Origin: Leptasterias polaris | Lineage: Eukaryota > Echinodermata > Asteroidea > Forcipulatida > Asteriidae | Assembly (NCBI GenBank): GCA_037783415.1 | Contig: JAZGTN010000213.1 | Coordinates: 744,001-808,000, forward strand | DNA: 64,000 nt | Direction of reading: 5' to 3' | Shown here: positions 1 through 11,600 of the stretch, piece after piece | Position numbering within the stretch: the first letter of the stretch is position 1 | Layout: each line of letters begins with the position of its first letter | Translations under genes and position numbers: made by a program | The notes under the pieces: model-generated | What the model saw: only the letters and a program-made list of their open reading frames with translations | Database searches by the model: none | What the model was told of the DNA's origin: nothing

Positions 1-222
1 AACAAAAAACAAAAAAAGACATGTAAAACAAAGCCTAGGACATTAGAATCACAATCACAGAATTAGAAAAATAACGAATATCAAAGTGAGAAGACAATAA
101 GGCAAGGCAAAATAGAACAAAACCATTACAGAAGAAAAGAAAAACTATTATAAACAATACAATGAACGCATTTAAATCGAACTGGTAATGCGAGAAATCG
201 GTAAACGTGGTGGGAACGGGGA

Positions 223-1512
223 TTAATCATCCACTCTGTCGATCCAGACTGTTGTGTATTTAGAATAGAAAATTACAAAAGATGATACCAGAGCTATTTT
301 GGAGAGGCGAGTGATAGATTTGTTGAATTCTTTTTTGGACTGGGTGTGTAACAGAGATTTGAAGCGCTTTTTATTGTCTGGGGTAACTAGGCCTCGGCTT
401 CCTACTTCAGCAGCTATGAATGTGCAGTTGAAGCCCGGTTGGGTTATGTCACGGACAAGATTGGTGTATTTGCGGCATTTATATGAATGGCTTTTTTCAA
501 AGTTTGTCTCAAATGGAACTGTTAGTTCGACGATTGTTATGTCCTTTTTATCCGTGTTTGTTGTGACCAGGTCGGGTTTCAGAGTAGTAGGTATTATGGA
601 TGGGGGGATAGTATTTCCTCCGACGGCGTGTCTGCCCTCTAGGTCGGAGTATAGTTTGAAGTCGGGTTTGCCGGTTAGAGATTCGTCTAGCATGGCACAT
701 ATCTCTGAAAGAACATTATTGTGGCGGTATGTGTAACGTCCCTGTTGGAACATTACGGGGCAGAAGTTAAGAACATGAAGGAGTGTTTTTTGGATGAGCA
801 CAGAGAACATTTGTCGTTGACTGACTTTCCCCATAGGCATAGATTAGAATTAACTGGTAGGTATCGACTATTTGCGTTAAGTCCAAAGCGAAGTACCTTT
901 CTGGGAAGATTGTACATTATGGATTTCCACGTGATGTTGGTGTTTTCGTTTTCCATGAGTTCCAAAAGTTTACCTTGTTTTGCTAGAGATTAAATTTTTG
1001 TCACCCACTCTTGTTTTATTTCATCGGCAATAGAAGTTTTGATTATTTGTTTTACACGGTTTAGCTGTTTTGGGATACCGGTATGTTCTTCACCTTGGGA
1101 AGGTACTTCACTAAGGGCTTGTTGGGATACCGGTATGTTCTTCACCTTGGGAAGGTACTTCACTAAGGGCTTGTTGAGGTTTATTTTCAGAGTACACAGT
1201 TATGGAGAATTTCCGAGTCCAAGATGATTCGTGCTGACGTTTTTCGTCAATACACTGTTTGACTTTCCTGCCACCTTTCATCATTGTTGATGCATGAGCT
1301 AGAGCATGGCTTTCTTTGTACAATAGAGTGATGGATTTTATTGCAAGCCCAGAAGCTGAATGCAGAATGTCATTAGTCGCACTTTTGGGGAGACCGCACC
1401 ATTTCTTTAGAAACTGATCTGCTAAAACTCTTGGTAAAATCCCTTCAAATTCTGATATTCCATGTGTAAAAACACACACACGTTGATCGCGAAAGAAGCG
1501 GAACGTTGCCAT
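223..1512 (-). mobile_element. Non-LTR retrotransposon 3' remnant with restriction-like endonuclease (R2-type)
   Basis: Three minus-strand pieces read in order. Piece 1512-1176 has FLKKWCGLPKSATN and LYKESHALAHASTMMKG, typical of the region after the RT palm in R2-like elements. Piece 965-775 has a CSLC half of a zinc knuckle. Piece 840-223 has TLLHVLNFC, GRYTYRHNNVLSEI and KPDLV followed 14 residues later by an acidic residue (VELTVP), the PD-(D/E)XK-type layout of the R2 endonuclease. Changes of frame near 775 and between 965 and 1111, and a tandem duplication at 1072-1175, show it is dead. The A-rich window start is probably its 3' side. Clade within the endonuclease-type elements is not determined. 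Confidence 0.8.
1072..1175. repeat. Perfect 52-bp tandem duplication
   Basis: Two identical 52-bp copies beginning GGGATACCGGTATGTTCTTC lie at 1072-1123 and 1124-1175, inside the R2-like remnant. Identity suggests a recent event. Confidence 0.95.
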
Positions 1513-2180
1513 TTTTACTGTGTGTACATTTCACGTGTGAGAGTGGGTGTCGTCACAGTATACAACTCACACACATACGTGTGTAAATACCGGCACTGGT
1601 GGACCCACTCACACACACACATAAGTGTGTAACAGCCTGCAATCGTGGACCCTCCTTTGTTCAACTCTTTGTGATAGCAACCGTGGACCACAATGCTTTC
1701 CTTTGTGATAGCAACCGTGGACCTATTGTCCTCTTTTGTTATAGGTCCCCGGTTTGAATGTGGTTACCTACTCACACCCACACATACCCACACACCCACA
1801 CAGCTGTGTTTATGGTGTCAACCGAGGACTTCTCTTTGTTCTCCCATTGTTTGGACGTCCCCATTGGTTTTGTACACGAAAACGAATCGAGGACGTTCTC
1901 GGTGCGACTTTTCCCGGATCCCTTTTGTTAAAAACCTCTCTTTGTTAAAAACCATAATCAAAACTTTGAGAAATCAAAATTTCAAAACTCTTACCTGCCA
2001 ATGCCAGGAACAATCCCTGTCCGCGAGACAGGAAGGGTCAATAAATGGAGCCATATGCCTCCCGTGCGTAACAACGGAAAGCAACGCTAATAACAGAACA
2101 AACACACAGCACCGCCCCATCATGCCAGACGCCGTGGAAATCAATGATTATGCAAAGGTACTTACCTGCAGTATAATCAA
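1513..2180. other. Non-coding, CA/TG-rich with 34-bp repeats
   Basis: The stretch holds ACAC/GTGT-rich segments (1550-1630, 1770-1805) and a 34-bp direct repeat containing GTGATAGCAACCGTGGACC at 1671 and 1705, with related CGTGGACC words nearby. A 170-codon plus-strand frame across it shows no recognisable protein character. No gene is supported. Confidence 0.6.
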
Positions 2181-2766
2181 GATTATACGAGTCCTCCGGA
2201 GGTGAGAATCAACTCGCGTCTGCTGCCTGTTAGGGCGCCATCACCAGTCTTGAAGTAAGCTCCACTTCCCGCTCAACTCTCTGACCTTCGACCTTTTTGA
2301 AAGTACCCTTAGAAAACCGGGTAGGGTCTCGTCATGACGATACAGTGTTATGAAAAACACTATCAATAAAAACGGGTGGGATAAACTCAGAACAGTAAAA
2401 AAAACATAACTGGTGTATAACCTTTAATAACAATGGCTCTGGACAAGAGCAACATGAAACACGAATACGAGTCATAAAAATGAAACAACAAGATGTGACT
2501 GCCAAACATAAGAACTAGGCAGTGCAAGAACAGTAAGAACATGAACTTAATTAAAATATACTGTACTAATAATAGGAATCGGAGGAAACTCATCTCCGCT
2601 CCACCACAAAACACGACTTTAAGTGTTCTTCTTAAAAGTATTGCTATAAGCAATTACAAGAAAACCCCTTCAAGGGTTAAAATGAGAATCACGGGCCAGG
2701 GTTGTCTGGCATGAGAACATGACTTGGGTGGGAGTTGATTCTCACCTCCGGAGGACTCGTATAATC
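2181..2766. mobile_element. 586-bp segment with perfect 35-bp terminal inverted repeats
   Basis: The 35 bases 2181-2215 (starting GATTATACGAGTCCTCCGGA) are exactly repeated in inverse at 2732-2766. The interior has no protein-like frame. The left end abuts a further small palindrome (GTATAATC-AA-GATTATAC). This is the layout of a non-autonomous inverted-repeat element; no clear target duplication is seen. Confidence 0.75.
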
Positions 2767-2774
2767 TCATGTTA

Positions 2775-2900
2775 CCCAGAAATACGCTTTCGTTCCCTGA
2801 AAGATACGCATTCGTTTCCTCGAAATATGATTTTGTTCGAACAAAATATACTTTCGTTCGCTCGAAATATGCTTTCGTAAAATAAAAATTTAGTTTTTTC
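2775..2900. repeat. TTTCGTTC-rich degenerate repeat, partner of 6555-6680
   Basis: Words such as ATATGCTTTCGTTCCCT and TTTTGTTC recur every 20 to 25 bases here and again at 6555-6680, on either side of the plus-strand gypsy element. The older repeat may have been split by the insertion, or the two blocks may be remnants of long terminal repeats. Confidence 0.6.
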
Positions 2901-3503
2901 CACCGAGATTTCTTTCCCTAAAAACAAGCTTTTGTTTTGTGATGACGTTTACCCCGGCCCACAGTTATGTTTAGTTTCACGCTTACTGGTCATGGTGATT
3001 ATGTGCACCTGACTGTTGCATGGAGTTAAAATACCTCCATGGTGGATGTTATGTAATAACTTTGTATTTAAGGCACATTCAACGTCGACTCGTGGTCTGT
3101 CTCCTTCAGGTGCGCCACCGAGTCGACGGTGCATTATTCGTTTATTATTTCATTAAGTGTATTTTCTAGTTTCTCATTTGAGTTGTGTTCAAATAAAACA
3201 CCCTGTGGTGTGTATATGTTTCAAGAAGAAAACGTTCAAATTGTGTTTAATTGTTGAGTTGCGATCCCTTGGGCGGGATGGCAAAGATGGCCAACCCGTC
3301 CATAACATATGGTGGAAGATTCGGCGCTGAATTCTCGGTGGTGCACCCTGCCGGTTGGCTGAAGGACGCAGATCCGCTTGGGGATGCAAAAGGTTTTTAA
3401 CTTTATACTTTATTAATTTTTTTCCTGTATTTTATTTTATTATGCCAATTGTGTATTTTGATTGTTATGCCACATTGAAATTTTATGTCATATTTCTATC
3501 ATA

Positions 3504-4203
3504 ATGGCGAGCAAATATGAATTGAAGTTCAGAGATACTTACTCTGGCACTGAAGATCTTGACTTATTTGTGTGTAGACTAGATAGTTATAGTAAACTGC
3601 GAGACTTTGCAGTCGATAAAAAGGTTCTGTCACTGGGTTTGCGTTTGACTGGCCCCGCTGCTTTATGGTTTGCTGATTTGCCCGATAGCGAGAAAACTGA
3701 CTACAAAACAGTCATTGATGCACTCAGACTTGCTTTTGAAGGTGATAGTATACGATGGGTTAGAGAAGCCAAACTTGCCGAGCGTCAGCAAGGCGAAAAC
3801 GAGTCCATTGACTTATATTTCACAGACATAGTGCATCTCAGTAGACAATTACACAGATCAGACAACGAACAGATGGCACGGTTTGTGCGCGGTCTAAGAC
3901 CGGCGCTAAAAGCGTTCGTAATTTCGAAAGAACCTGAAAACATGGCTAAAGCGATCAATTTTGCACGTCTTGGTGAAAGCGCGGACAAAATATCGTAATA
4001 ATATCGTAAGCCTGGTAAATTCTAGCAAACCAGTGCCACTTCAACCACAACAATTCGTTCGCCATCGCTCAAATCGCAGCCACACTCAAACTTATTCCAA
4101 ACAGTCCAGATTTAATGGTTGTTGTAATCGCTGTGGAAAGTACGGTCATAAACAGGCAAACTGCTACTCTAAATTTCACATCAAAGGTTATGCTTTAAAC
4201 TGA
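3504..4203 (+). pseudogene. gag of gypsy element 1
   Basis: The ATG at 3504 opens MASKYELKFRD; an in-frame ATG at 3462 is possible but less gag-like. The 165-residue frame contains a capsid-type pattern (LTGPAALWF, FVRGLRPALKAFV) and stops at 3998. One frame over, the text continues to a single zinc knuckle at about 4118-4165 (CNRCGKYGHKQANC, CX2CX4HX4C) and stops at 4203. The shift near 3990 is a break or an old frameshift site. Confidence 0.82.
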
Positions 4204-6489
4204 CTCAGCCGCCTACCATGACAGGGGTTAGGGTGGACGGCTGTGACGTTCAAAATGATGACCCCTTGAAAATTGATCTTGACCACAAAAGTATGATCTC
4301 TATTACCATCGGTGATGATACATTGAAATGTTTGATAGATACGGGTGCTACCAGTAACTTGATTTCTGAAAAAATACTGTAACGTACTGCCAACGGGTCC
4401 TTGTTTGCTCTGCAGCCAAACGCAGACAGAAAACAAACGGAAACTCAAATTCGGTTAAATGTGAAGCACACCAATTTATTTATCTTCCAAGAACGACAAC
4501 TTGTTCATGCTCACTCACTGAACTCAACATCTGGTCTGTCTAACACAACTTATAACCATGCACAACACATGCACAATGCACAGAGTCAGTTATCTTGGCT
4601 CCTGGCCAACGTTTTCCCGCTGGCGCGAACACAACTGTCTATTTATAGTCCATACTTCCGGTCCAATCTCTGGAGAGAGAGCGTTCTCACGCCGGCGGTT
4701 TGTCCGGCGGTTGCAATGTCCGTTACAATACTATAAAACCAATGTTATTTTCAAAAAATTGCCTTTGTTGAAACCTAAATTTGACCATGCAACCACAGCC
4801 AATGGTGACAATGTAAAGATTGTTGGATTTCTCAATGTACCAGTACATATTTTAGGAGCACAATTCATGGTACCTTTTTATGTGACAAGTAAATTATATC
4901 AAAATGTTATACTAGGGTCCGAGTTCCTAACGTCACAAAAAGTGTCAATTGATTTTGGGAAATCTAAACTTCGCATTCATAGGAAAAATCAGTTGCGTAC
5001 CTGTACTAAAATTACTGTACCCCCACGTTCACAATCTGTCTGTGAGGTCGGAATCAAAAATTACCTTGCCTCGGGTGTAATAGGACATTGTCATGGTGGA
5101 CGTAATATCCAGAACATTGGTCTAGTAGTTGCTAACACTATTTCTAGCTCCCGCATGACAGACTTTGGTACGAAAGTAACAGTTATGGTAATGAATCCAT
5201 CAGAGGTTCCAGTTACAATTTTCCCCGTACTAAGATTGGTACGTTCAATATTGTGGAAGAAAACATTTCTGAATTTACCAATTTTGACAAGATCGAAGTT
5301 AACACCAACATTAGTCATGAGGTTACGAACCCACAATGTTCATCTAGTGGTCAAGAGGTTCTTGATAAAATTAACATTTCATCCTCTTCAATAAACCCTA
5401 CTCAACAACAGCTTAAAGCTCTAATCAATAGATATGCTGATGTGTTTGAAACGCAAAAAGCCCACGTGGATTTTACGATAAGGTTGAACATAGAATCGAT
5501 ACTAGTAACAACCCTCCAGTTAGATCCCGTCCATACAGGCATTCACCTAGGTTACAGCAGACAATAAGAGAACATGTTAACAAAATGTTAAATGATGATA
5601 TTATTTCCGAGTCAACTTCACCATTTTCTAGTCCAGTTGTAATGCTTAAAAAGAAAACTGGCGAATACAGATTTTGTATTGACTTTAGGAGATTAAACCA
5701 GATCACGGTCAGAGACAATTTTCCACTGCCCAGTATTTCCGATACTTTTAACAATCTTGGTATGACACCAGCATACTTCTCAACTCTAGATATGGCGTCA
5801 GGATATTGGCAAATAGGTCTAGATAAATATTCTAAAAAGAAAACAGCATTCATTACTCAAGACGGATTGTATGAATTCAATGTGTTACCTTTTGGACTGC
5901 ACAATGCACCCAGTACATTCCAAAGAACAATGCATGAAGTGTTAAGAGCATTGCATTGGAAGTTTTGTTTAGTATACTTGGATGACATTATCATTTATAG
6001 TGACACTTTCAAAGACCATCTCGATCATTTGTGTCAAGTATTTCAGAAATTCAGAGCTGCTAATCTTAAACTCAAGCCAAAGAAATGTTCATTTGCATGT
6101 GATAGAATACACTATCTTGGGCACATAATTAGTGAAGGCGGTGTTGCAACTGACCCAGAAAAGCTCAAAGTTGTACAAGAAGACCCATCACCAAAGAATG
6201 TCAAAGATGTGCGTGCATTTCTAGGTTTTGTTGGTTATTACAGGCGTTACATAACAGATTTCAGCAAAATTGCACTGACTCGTTAAGACATTCCGTTCCA
6301 ATGGACAAAAGAATGTTCAGAAGCTTTTGAGCAACTGAAACAAAAACTTTTAGAGCCACCTGTATTGTCCCATCCAAGGTTTGATGAACACTCACAATTT
6401 GTTTTGCAAACTGATGCGTCTTTTCAAGGATTAGGATTTGTATTATCCCAAATACAGGACGGTAACAGTTTCATCGAAATAAGACTTTG
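4204..6489 (+). pseudogene. pol of gypsy element 1: protease, RT, partial RNase H
   Basis: The protease active-site motif IDTGATSN lies at about 4336-4360 and its sequence is cut by a solo LTR at 4378-4727, resuming with GFLNVPV and LGSEFL. RT begins near 5585 and is open to 6284 with FCIDFRRLN, LDMASGYWQI, FGLHNAPSTFQR and the catalytic YLDD at about 5971-5982. After a TAA the frame continues through WTKECSEAFEQLK to the RNase H motif QTDAS (about 6408-6422) and ends at the T run. Several frame changes occur between 5250 and 5590. Confidence 0.87.
4378..4727. mobile_element. Solo LTR (350 bp) inserted in the gypsy 1 protease
   Basis: The insert begins TGTAACG and ends CGTTACA and is flanked by ATAC at 4374-4377 and 4728-4731, a 4-bp target duplication. 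A TATTTATAG box lies near 4639. The protease reading text resumes directly after it. It is therefore a solo LTR of another family inserted after gypsy 1. The LTR at 16661-17089 shares the same ends but not obviously the body. Confidence 0.88.
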
Positions 6490-6495
6490 AATTAG

Positions 6496-6526
<31 letters not shown>

Positions 6527-6554
6527 TTTATTTCCACTCAAAGCAAAAACAATA

Positions 6555-6680
6555 CAGAAATATACTTTCATTCGTCCGAAATATGCTTTCGTTCCCTAAA
6601 TATACGCTCCCGTTCCTTCGCAATGAGATTTTGTTCCCCAAAATTCCTCTTTCGTTCCCTCAAGATAGCTAGATTTTGTA
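6555..6680. repeat. TTTCGTTC-rich degenerate repeat, second block
   Basis: It shares ATATGCTTTCGTTCCCT-type words with 2775-2900 on the other side of gypsy element 1. Confidence 0.6.
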
Positions 6681-7394
6681 TAGCTTTCGTTGCCCTGAAG
6701 TCCAATCACACAATTTTGTTAAATTCCCTTGTGAGGGGCGACTATGCGAGGGGACGAGTTTGTATGTCAGTGGCGACTTTGCTAGTGGGCGACTTTGTAG
6801 TTAGTGACTTTGTACATGTGTTTTTTGTAATTGGCGACTTTGCTGGGGGCGAGTTGACTGGTTTCCGTGTCCGTTGTTTAAGCACACTTAATACACACAA
6901 TCACTGTAGAACACATCGGGTTAAAGGACTGGAGCGGATCAGTAACTATTCACAGTAGGCATTATTTATTTTTATGAGGCAAAACACACATCTTAAACAA
7001 TTATATAATAATGCATTTTATAATAAGTTATTTTATGTCTTTAGTTACTAAATTAATGAAGGAGTTAACACACAGAAAACACACCCACAGATGTCTCAAG
7101 CGCAAACATTCAGTACATTTACAGTAACTAAAATTAGTACTACCCTCAGATAAAATTGACTCGTCTCAATGATCGTCTCTACAGCAACCGTAATGTATAC
7201 TGCGTTCGTACCTGAATAAATGAATACGTACAGTATTCGGGTTTCACAAGTCGTTAATGACGAAGAGTCGGCAGCCAGCAACTTCGCGCGAGAGCAGTGA
7301 TCTTGCGAGAGCATTCTTTACTACGCTACAGCACCACACGCGACTCGACTCACCGCGACCATCATTAACGACTTGTCAACAAGTCTAGGGCCGT

Positions 7395-7478
7395 GCAAAT
7401 ATTGACTGCTTCGAGTGCTATTGTTAAAACTACGACTCCCGAGGTGATCCCCGGAGCGTTCTATTTTCCCGAGGCGTA
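7395..7478. mobile_element. Half copy of a palindromic foldback element
   Basis: CAAATATTGACTGCTTCGAG, followed by GGTGATCCCCGGAGC and TTCCCGAGGCG, matches one arm of the 164-nt palindrome at 60646-60809. Only one arm is present here. Confidence 0.75.
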
Positions 7479-8089
7479 ATAATTAATAATTTATGCGTAA
7501 ATTATGACACACAATGTAAAATGTCCCACTTGCGTGGTACCATATTGTATAGTACCTCCTGACAGAAAGGCCGTGGAATGTATAAGTGCAAGGTTATTTT
7601 TGTATAAACCTGATGTGATGTGATGAAGCAGCACATTGATGGGGGGGGGGGGGGGGGGGTACGAGTAGACTGAATACCAGCTTGTACCTGGTGCGTAGTT
7701 TATATCGATTACAATAACCTTAAGTATTCAAACCATTCAACACATGGGACTTCCCCTTTTGAACACCAAGGGATAAGGCCTACTTCACATATGACCTTTA
7801 GATTTTGCGTGTGCAACCATGCATATGATTCACAAAACAGCAAATGCATAATGAAATAATGCGTAATGAAATAATACAAGAATAATCATCATTGACACTA
7901 CTTGATTACCATGAAGAACATTGCTGACAATATTCAGTTGTATTCATCGCCTTTGTACAGGAAGCTCAATTTGGCACGTCGGCTAATTATAAGGATTTGT
8001 TTGTGATTAACCCAATGTTTGTTGTGCTTAAGTTTGAAAGAGACCATCCTCTGATGAAAATTTGCTTATCATAAATTCATAATAAGGCT

Positions 8090-8190
8090 GTATCTGAATT
8101 GGCGGCTACAGCTTCGGCAACGACTGTTGCTAAGGACGTCCCACTTCAACACCTGGGCATAGCCTTACCTGTAGCCGCCAATTTGGACAC
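8090..8190. mobile_element. Short foldback element (MITE-like), about 100 bp
   Basis: The left end GTATCTGAATTGGCGGCTACAG is inverted at 8169-8190 with three mismatches. A related left end occurs at 22443 (TGTCTGAATTAGCGGCTGC) and a partial one at 8200-8228. Confidence 0.75.
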
Positions 8191-9116
8191 CGCCTAAGGC
8201 TGGTCTGAATTATCGGATGTGGCTACAGCTGTGTATTGAACTTGTCACGAGAGGATGCTGTTGAAAATATTGACTTAACTCTTGGGACTGCGAGACGGGT
8301 CAAACTCTATTTTATACAGATACAAGAAACAATGTCCATATTCCAGATCATACTCCTGTTTGCAGACCTCAAAAAAGGCATGGGAATTAACATTTATTCA
8401 CTTGAACTGCCAGTTTCGACCGAAATACAAGGTCAGTTTTGGTCATCTCCTTGCAACTTCAATGAAGGAGGTTAGCCTATCCCGTTCACTGAGATGTATA
8501 ATAGATGTCAAAATAGCTTATTATGTAGTTCAGGTGATTTTTCCAATGTTAAACATTGAATTGGGGTAAATCAACACATGATGACGTCACTACTTAGTAA
8601 GATCTTACTATCTGTGACTCTTGAAGCTTATAGATGTTTAGAAAGTATGGGTCTTTGTTAGCGGACAACTAAATGTTAATATTTGGGGTTTTGCTTGGCA
8701 GCTGACCAAATCAGGCAGTAGACTTTGAACCTTATCCTCAATGGAGCGTAACAGCCAGCCACGGTACATATGGGTTAGTACATAAGTGCGTTTTAACGTC
8801 CGGTTTTAAGTTGTGATAACGGTCAAAATGTTGACATCTCTGTGCAAAAGTTTGAGCAGGCTCAAAGACCTACAATCTGATGTAAAAATTGGGATGCATG
8901 GATAAACAGTTCTTGAGATATATTAATTTTTGTAATTTTTAGTTTTCGATTGAACCGGAAGACAAGGTCAAGTGGGGTCACACTCTGTGGTGCGTTTGTT
9001 TAGTTTGCACAGACCATTTTGATGAGTAAATCAATATATCTGATGACGTTATCGTGACGTCATGAAGTCTGTCTCGTTCTGATGTTAAGGTTCAATTGTC
9101 CGATGTGTTTCAATGT

Positions 9117-9855
9117 TCAATTTAATTTCAGTCTTGAGTTATGCTGTAAAGAAGAGTTCCGTAGAAGAAGACGTTGGAGAAGGAAAAACTTGAAACTCGG
9201 GTCATCATTGTGGCTTGCCCAATGCCTGTCTTGGTCATGTTTACGGACAAACGAGTGACTACAATAACGATGTGGACATCTCAGTCTTTCCTTCTGATGT
9301 TGGCCATGTTGTTTCTCCTGATGCATCTTTAGGTCCGCAAGGGTGAACGGCTCCTGCTCCGTGTTACTCTTGGCCTGCAGTAGCAAAAGAAAAGAAGAAA
9401 ACACCAATTGTTTATAATAACACCAGTCACCAAAACGGTCAGGGAGGTTTCGCTTACGTCTACGTGTGTCGGTTGACTCAGGTAGCTTAACTTCGTCCGA
9501 GTCTTGCCCGGGGATATCCACCGAGTCCGAGTCCTGATTCCTCGCTGCATGGTTCTCTTCTGTCCCACTACCTGGGATAGTGCCATCACATTGGGTAGAA
9601 ATTGTACCCTCTTTATCTGGGAGTCCGCTAGGAGCTCCAACGCTATCTTTATTAGTTGCGGTGCCCAAGTTGTTTTGATCGGGTGCAATCCCCTCATTTG
9701 CAGAATTCTCGTCCCCTCTCTGGAGCCATGATCGATCAATTTCTCCACTGAATGGTTTAAGCAGGTTAGTGTGGACTACTTTGGGCTTATGGCGGGGGCT
9801 TTTCTGGATCCTCACAACCACGTCGATGAGATTCTTGGTAATGAGGTAGGGCCTA
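9117..9855 (-). pseudogene. Integrase C-terminal tail of gypsy 2 with C2H2 zinc finger
   Basis: The frame resumes after the nested insertion with RPYLITKNLIDVVVRIQ, the usual SH3-like end of gypsy integrase, then HKPKVVHTNLLKPF. About 100 acidic, Gly/Asp-rich residues follow, then RRRKRNLPDRFGDW, which commonly closes this protein. Unusually, the frame runs on for about 75 residues and includes a C2H2 finger (CPHRYCSHSF...RHWASH, CX4C then HX4H-like) before the stop at 9117. The finger may guide integration or be a captured host exon; both are inference. Confidence 0.75.
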
Positions 9856-10376
9856 TCAATCAATCAATCAGGTCGACTCTCGTCGGACTGCAACAAAAGC
9901 ACGCCACACATCACGATCTCCCATAGCTGTTCTGATCTCAGCTGCAGAAGTGAGCTCAGTATCACGACGCAACTGGTCCACGTAGGTTAGTGACTGCCCA
10001 CCTCGAGAGGCTACACCACGTGTGGGTTCCCAGAGAATGAGTTGGCTTGCAGCTATATCTGGATGTCGAACGCAGTGTCCAACCAATCGCAAACCCCTAA
10101 GCCTGATAGTTGTAGAGATCTTTGGCAGGTTGCCATAGAGCACCCCGTTGCTGACTTTGTCTCTCCAACTCACGTCTAGAGCCATCCTCAGCATGCGAGT
10201 GTAACAGCCATCAAGTCGAGCCTCTTGCTTTGTAGTAAGGGTCCATGCCTCAGAGCCATAGAGTAGGATGGACTCCACGGATGCACGGAATAGAGCTCGC
10301 TTGAGTTTGTCCGGCATCATAGACCTCCAGATCTTCTTGAGGTTTTGGCAAGCTTTCCAAGCTTGTGCTTTCATAT
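9856..10376 (-). mobile_element. 5'-truncated RTE-like non-LTR insertion in gypsy 2 integrase
   Basis: Between the GLSPKLQ and RPYLITK parts of the integrase lies minus-strand text of another kind: AWKACQNLKKIW, FRASVESILLYGSEAWTL, GCYTRMLRMAL, LRLVGHCVRHPD and TYVDQLRRDTEL, the C-terminal RT-downstream region of RTE-type elements. It ends at a (TGAT)4 tail on the minus strand (plus 9857-9870), as short tandem tails do in this clade. It is 5' truncated at about 10376. Confidence 0.82.
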
Positions 10377-11600
10377 TTCGGCTGCAGTTTCGGTGACAAG
10401 CCAACCTGCGAAGTATTGACCCGCAACATAACAGCTGCACCAGTTTCGTACTTCTCGTTGGTTAACTTTAATTCGTAATGGTAATACGTTGATAACATGC
10501 AGCTTTTTTGAGGTGATTCCTAGCGATGTTGTGACCCGCCTCAATTTTCCTTTCCAGTTCGCTGACATACTCGGGTGCTTCCAAGGGCTCTCCCAGCGGT
10601 GTGCCTCCACATATCAGGTCAATGGGAAGTTGAACCTCTCGCCCAAACATAAGCATGTTAGGTGTCATCCCAGTGCTTTCCTGGGGTGATGCACGATATG
10701 CCATCATGACGTGTGCCACATGCAAATCCCAATCTTTCTGGTTTTCAGCTACGTAAGATGACAACATCACCTTTAGCGTCCGATTAAACCTCTCCACCTG
10801 CCCGTCACTCTGTGGATGGTAAGGTGTGGTCCCCAAGTAAGCTACACATTCCCTGGAAAAGTGCACTGTCGAATTTCCTACCTTGGTCGCTGTGCAGTAT
10901 CTTCGGTACCCCAAGCCGACTAATAAACTCGCGTACCAGTACATTCACCACCACCTCTGCAGTGATGGTCGCCACTGGGTAAGCTTCTGTCCATTTCGTA
11001 AAGTAGTCAGACACAACTACTATATAACGGTTACCAGCCCCAGTCTCTGGGAATGGACCGGTAATATCAATGGCAACACGCTCTAGTGGAACCCCGGAAA
11101 TCAGCTGCTGCAGGGGGACTCTCTTTGTCTTCGTGGGCACCTTTTGTTTGGCGCATACCAGGCACCGTCGGACCCAATTATTGACCGAGTCCCGCACTCC
11201 CTGCCAATAGAAACGGTGATTGACCCTGTCTAACAACTTCTTTATACCCAGATGTCTACCGGTAGGGGAGTCACGCAGCTGTCTAAGGACTTCCTCCTTC
11301 ATTGACCGGGAAACCACAAGTAAATGACGAACCTCTTTCCCTGTGTCGTCCTCCCATCTTCGGTATAGCACTCCTTCTTTAAGGACCAGCTGCTTCCAGG
11401 CCCCCACAATGTCTTGAGCCACGGGCCTTCTGAAGAAACTTCTCCCCAGGCTGGCCTTGTCCCTCTTGTCTCCAACCAGTCTATAACTGTGCAGAGCACT
11501 GGCTATCCCAACTGCTTGTTCCGCAAGTCCGCACTTGAAATATTCTCCAACCAGTTGGGGATTCCTGCTGTAGCTGTCTGGCAGCTGGCAATGCATTTCC
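10377..11600 (-). pseudogene. Integrase core of gypsy 2
   Basis: The zinc-binding segment HLGIKKLLDRVNHRFYW...CLVC is followed by the core: VAIDITGPFPETG with the first catalytic Asp, LGVPKILHSDQGRKF with the second, then a frame change near 10860-10940 and TPYHPQSDGQVERFNRTLK with the catalytic Glu. MMAYRASPQESTGMTPN follows. The frame ends at the RTE-like insertion. Confidence 0.87.

Larger units (their letters stand above)
2938..6490 (+). mobile_element. Ty3/gypsy retrotransposon 1, truncated and interrupted
   Basis: The order gag, CCHC knuckle, aspartic protease, RT, start of RNase H on the plus strand identifies a Ty3/gypsy element. The 5' part (about 2938-3400) has no open frame and holds a TATA-like TTTGTATTTAAGG near 3060, so it is probably LTR and leader. 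The element breaks off in RNase H at about 6490, where a 26-base T run begins; integrase and 3' LTR are missing. Frame changes at about 3998, a stop at 6284 and a solo LTR in the protease make it inactive. Confidence 0.88.
6491..9100. other. Non-coding stretch with small inverted-repeat elements
   Basis: No gene is seen. It holds a 26-base T run (6498-6523), a degenerate GGCGACTTTG tandem repeat (6730-6862), a foldback pair ACAAGTCGTTAATGA at 7247 and 7363, half of a palindromic element (7395-7478), a 19-base G run (7641-7659), a foldback element (8090-8190) and TGACGTCA words near 8583 and 9053. Confidence 0.6.

Noticed and set aside
299..736. 145-codon plus-strand ORF
   Set aside because: Shadow of the R2-like endonuclease text on the minus strand, which shows family motifs.
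1693..2205. 170-codon plus-strand ORF
   Set aside because: Crosses simple CA repeats and 34-bp repeats; composition is not protein-like.
2775..6680. The TTTCGTTC blocks as true LTRs of gypsy 1
   Set aside because: The similarity is limited to short degenerate words and the 3' part of the element is missing, so LTR identity cannot be shown.
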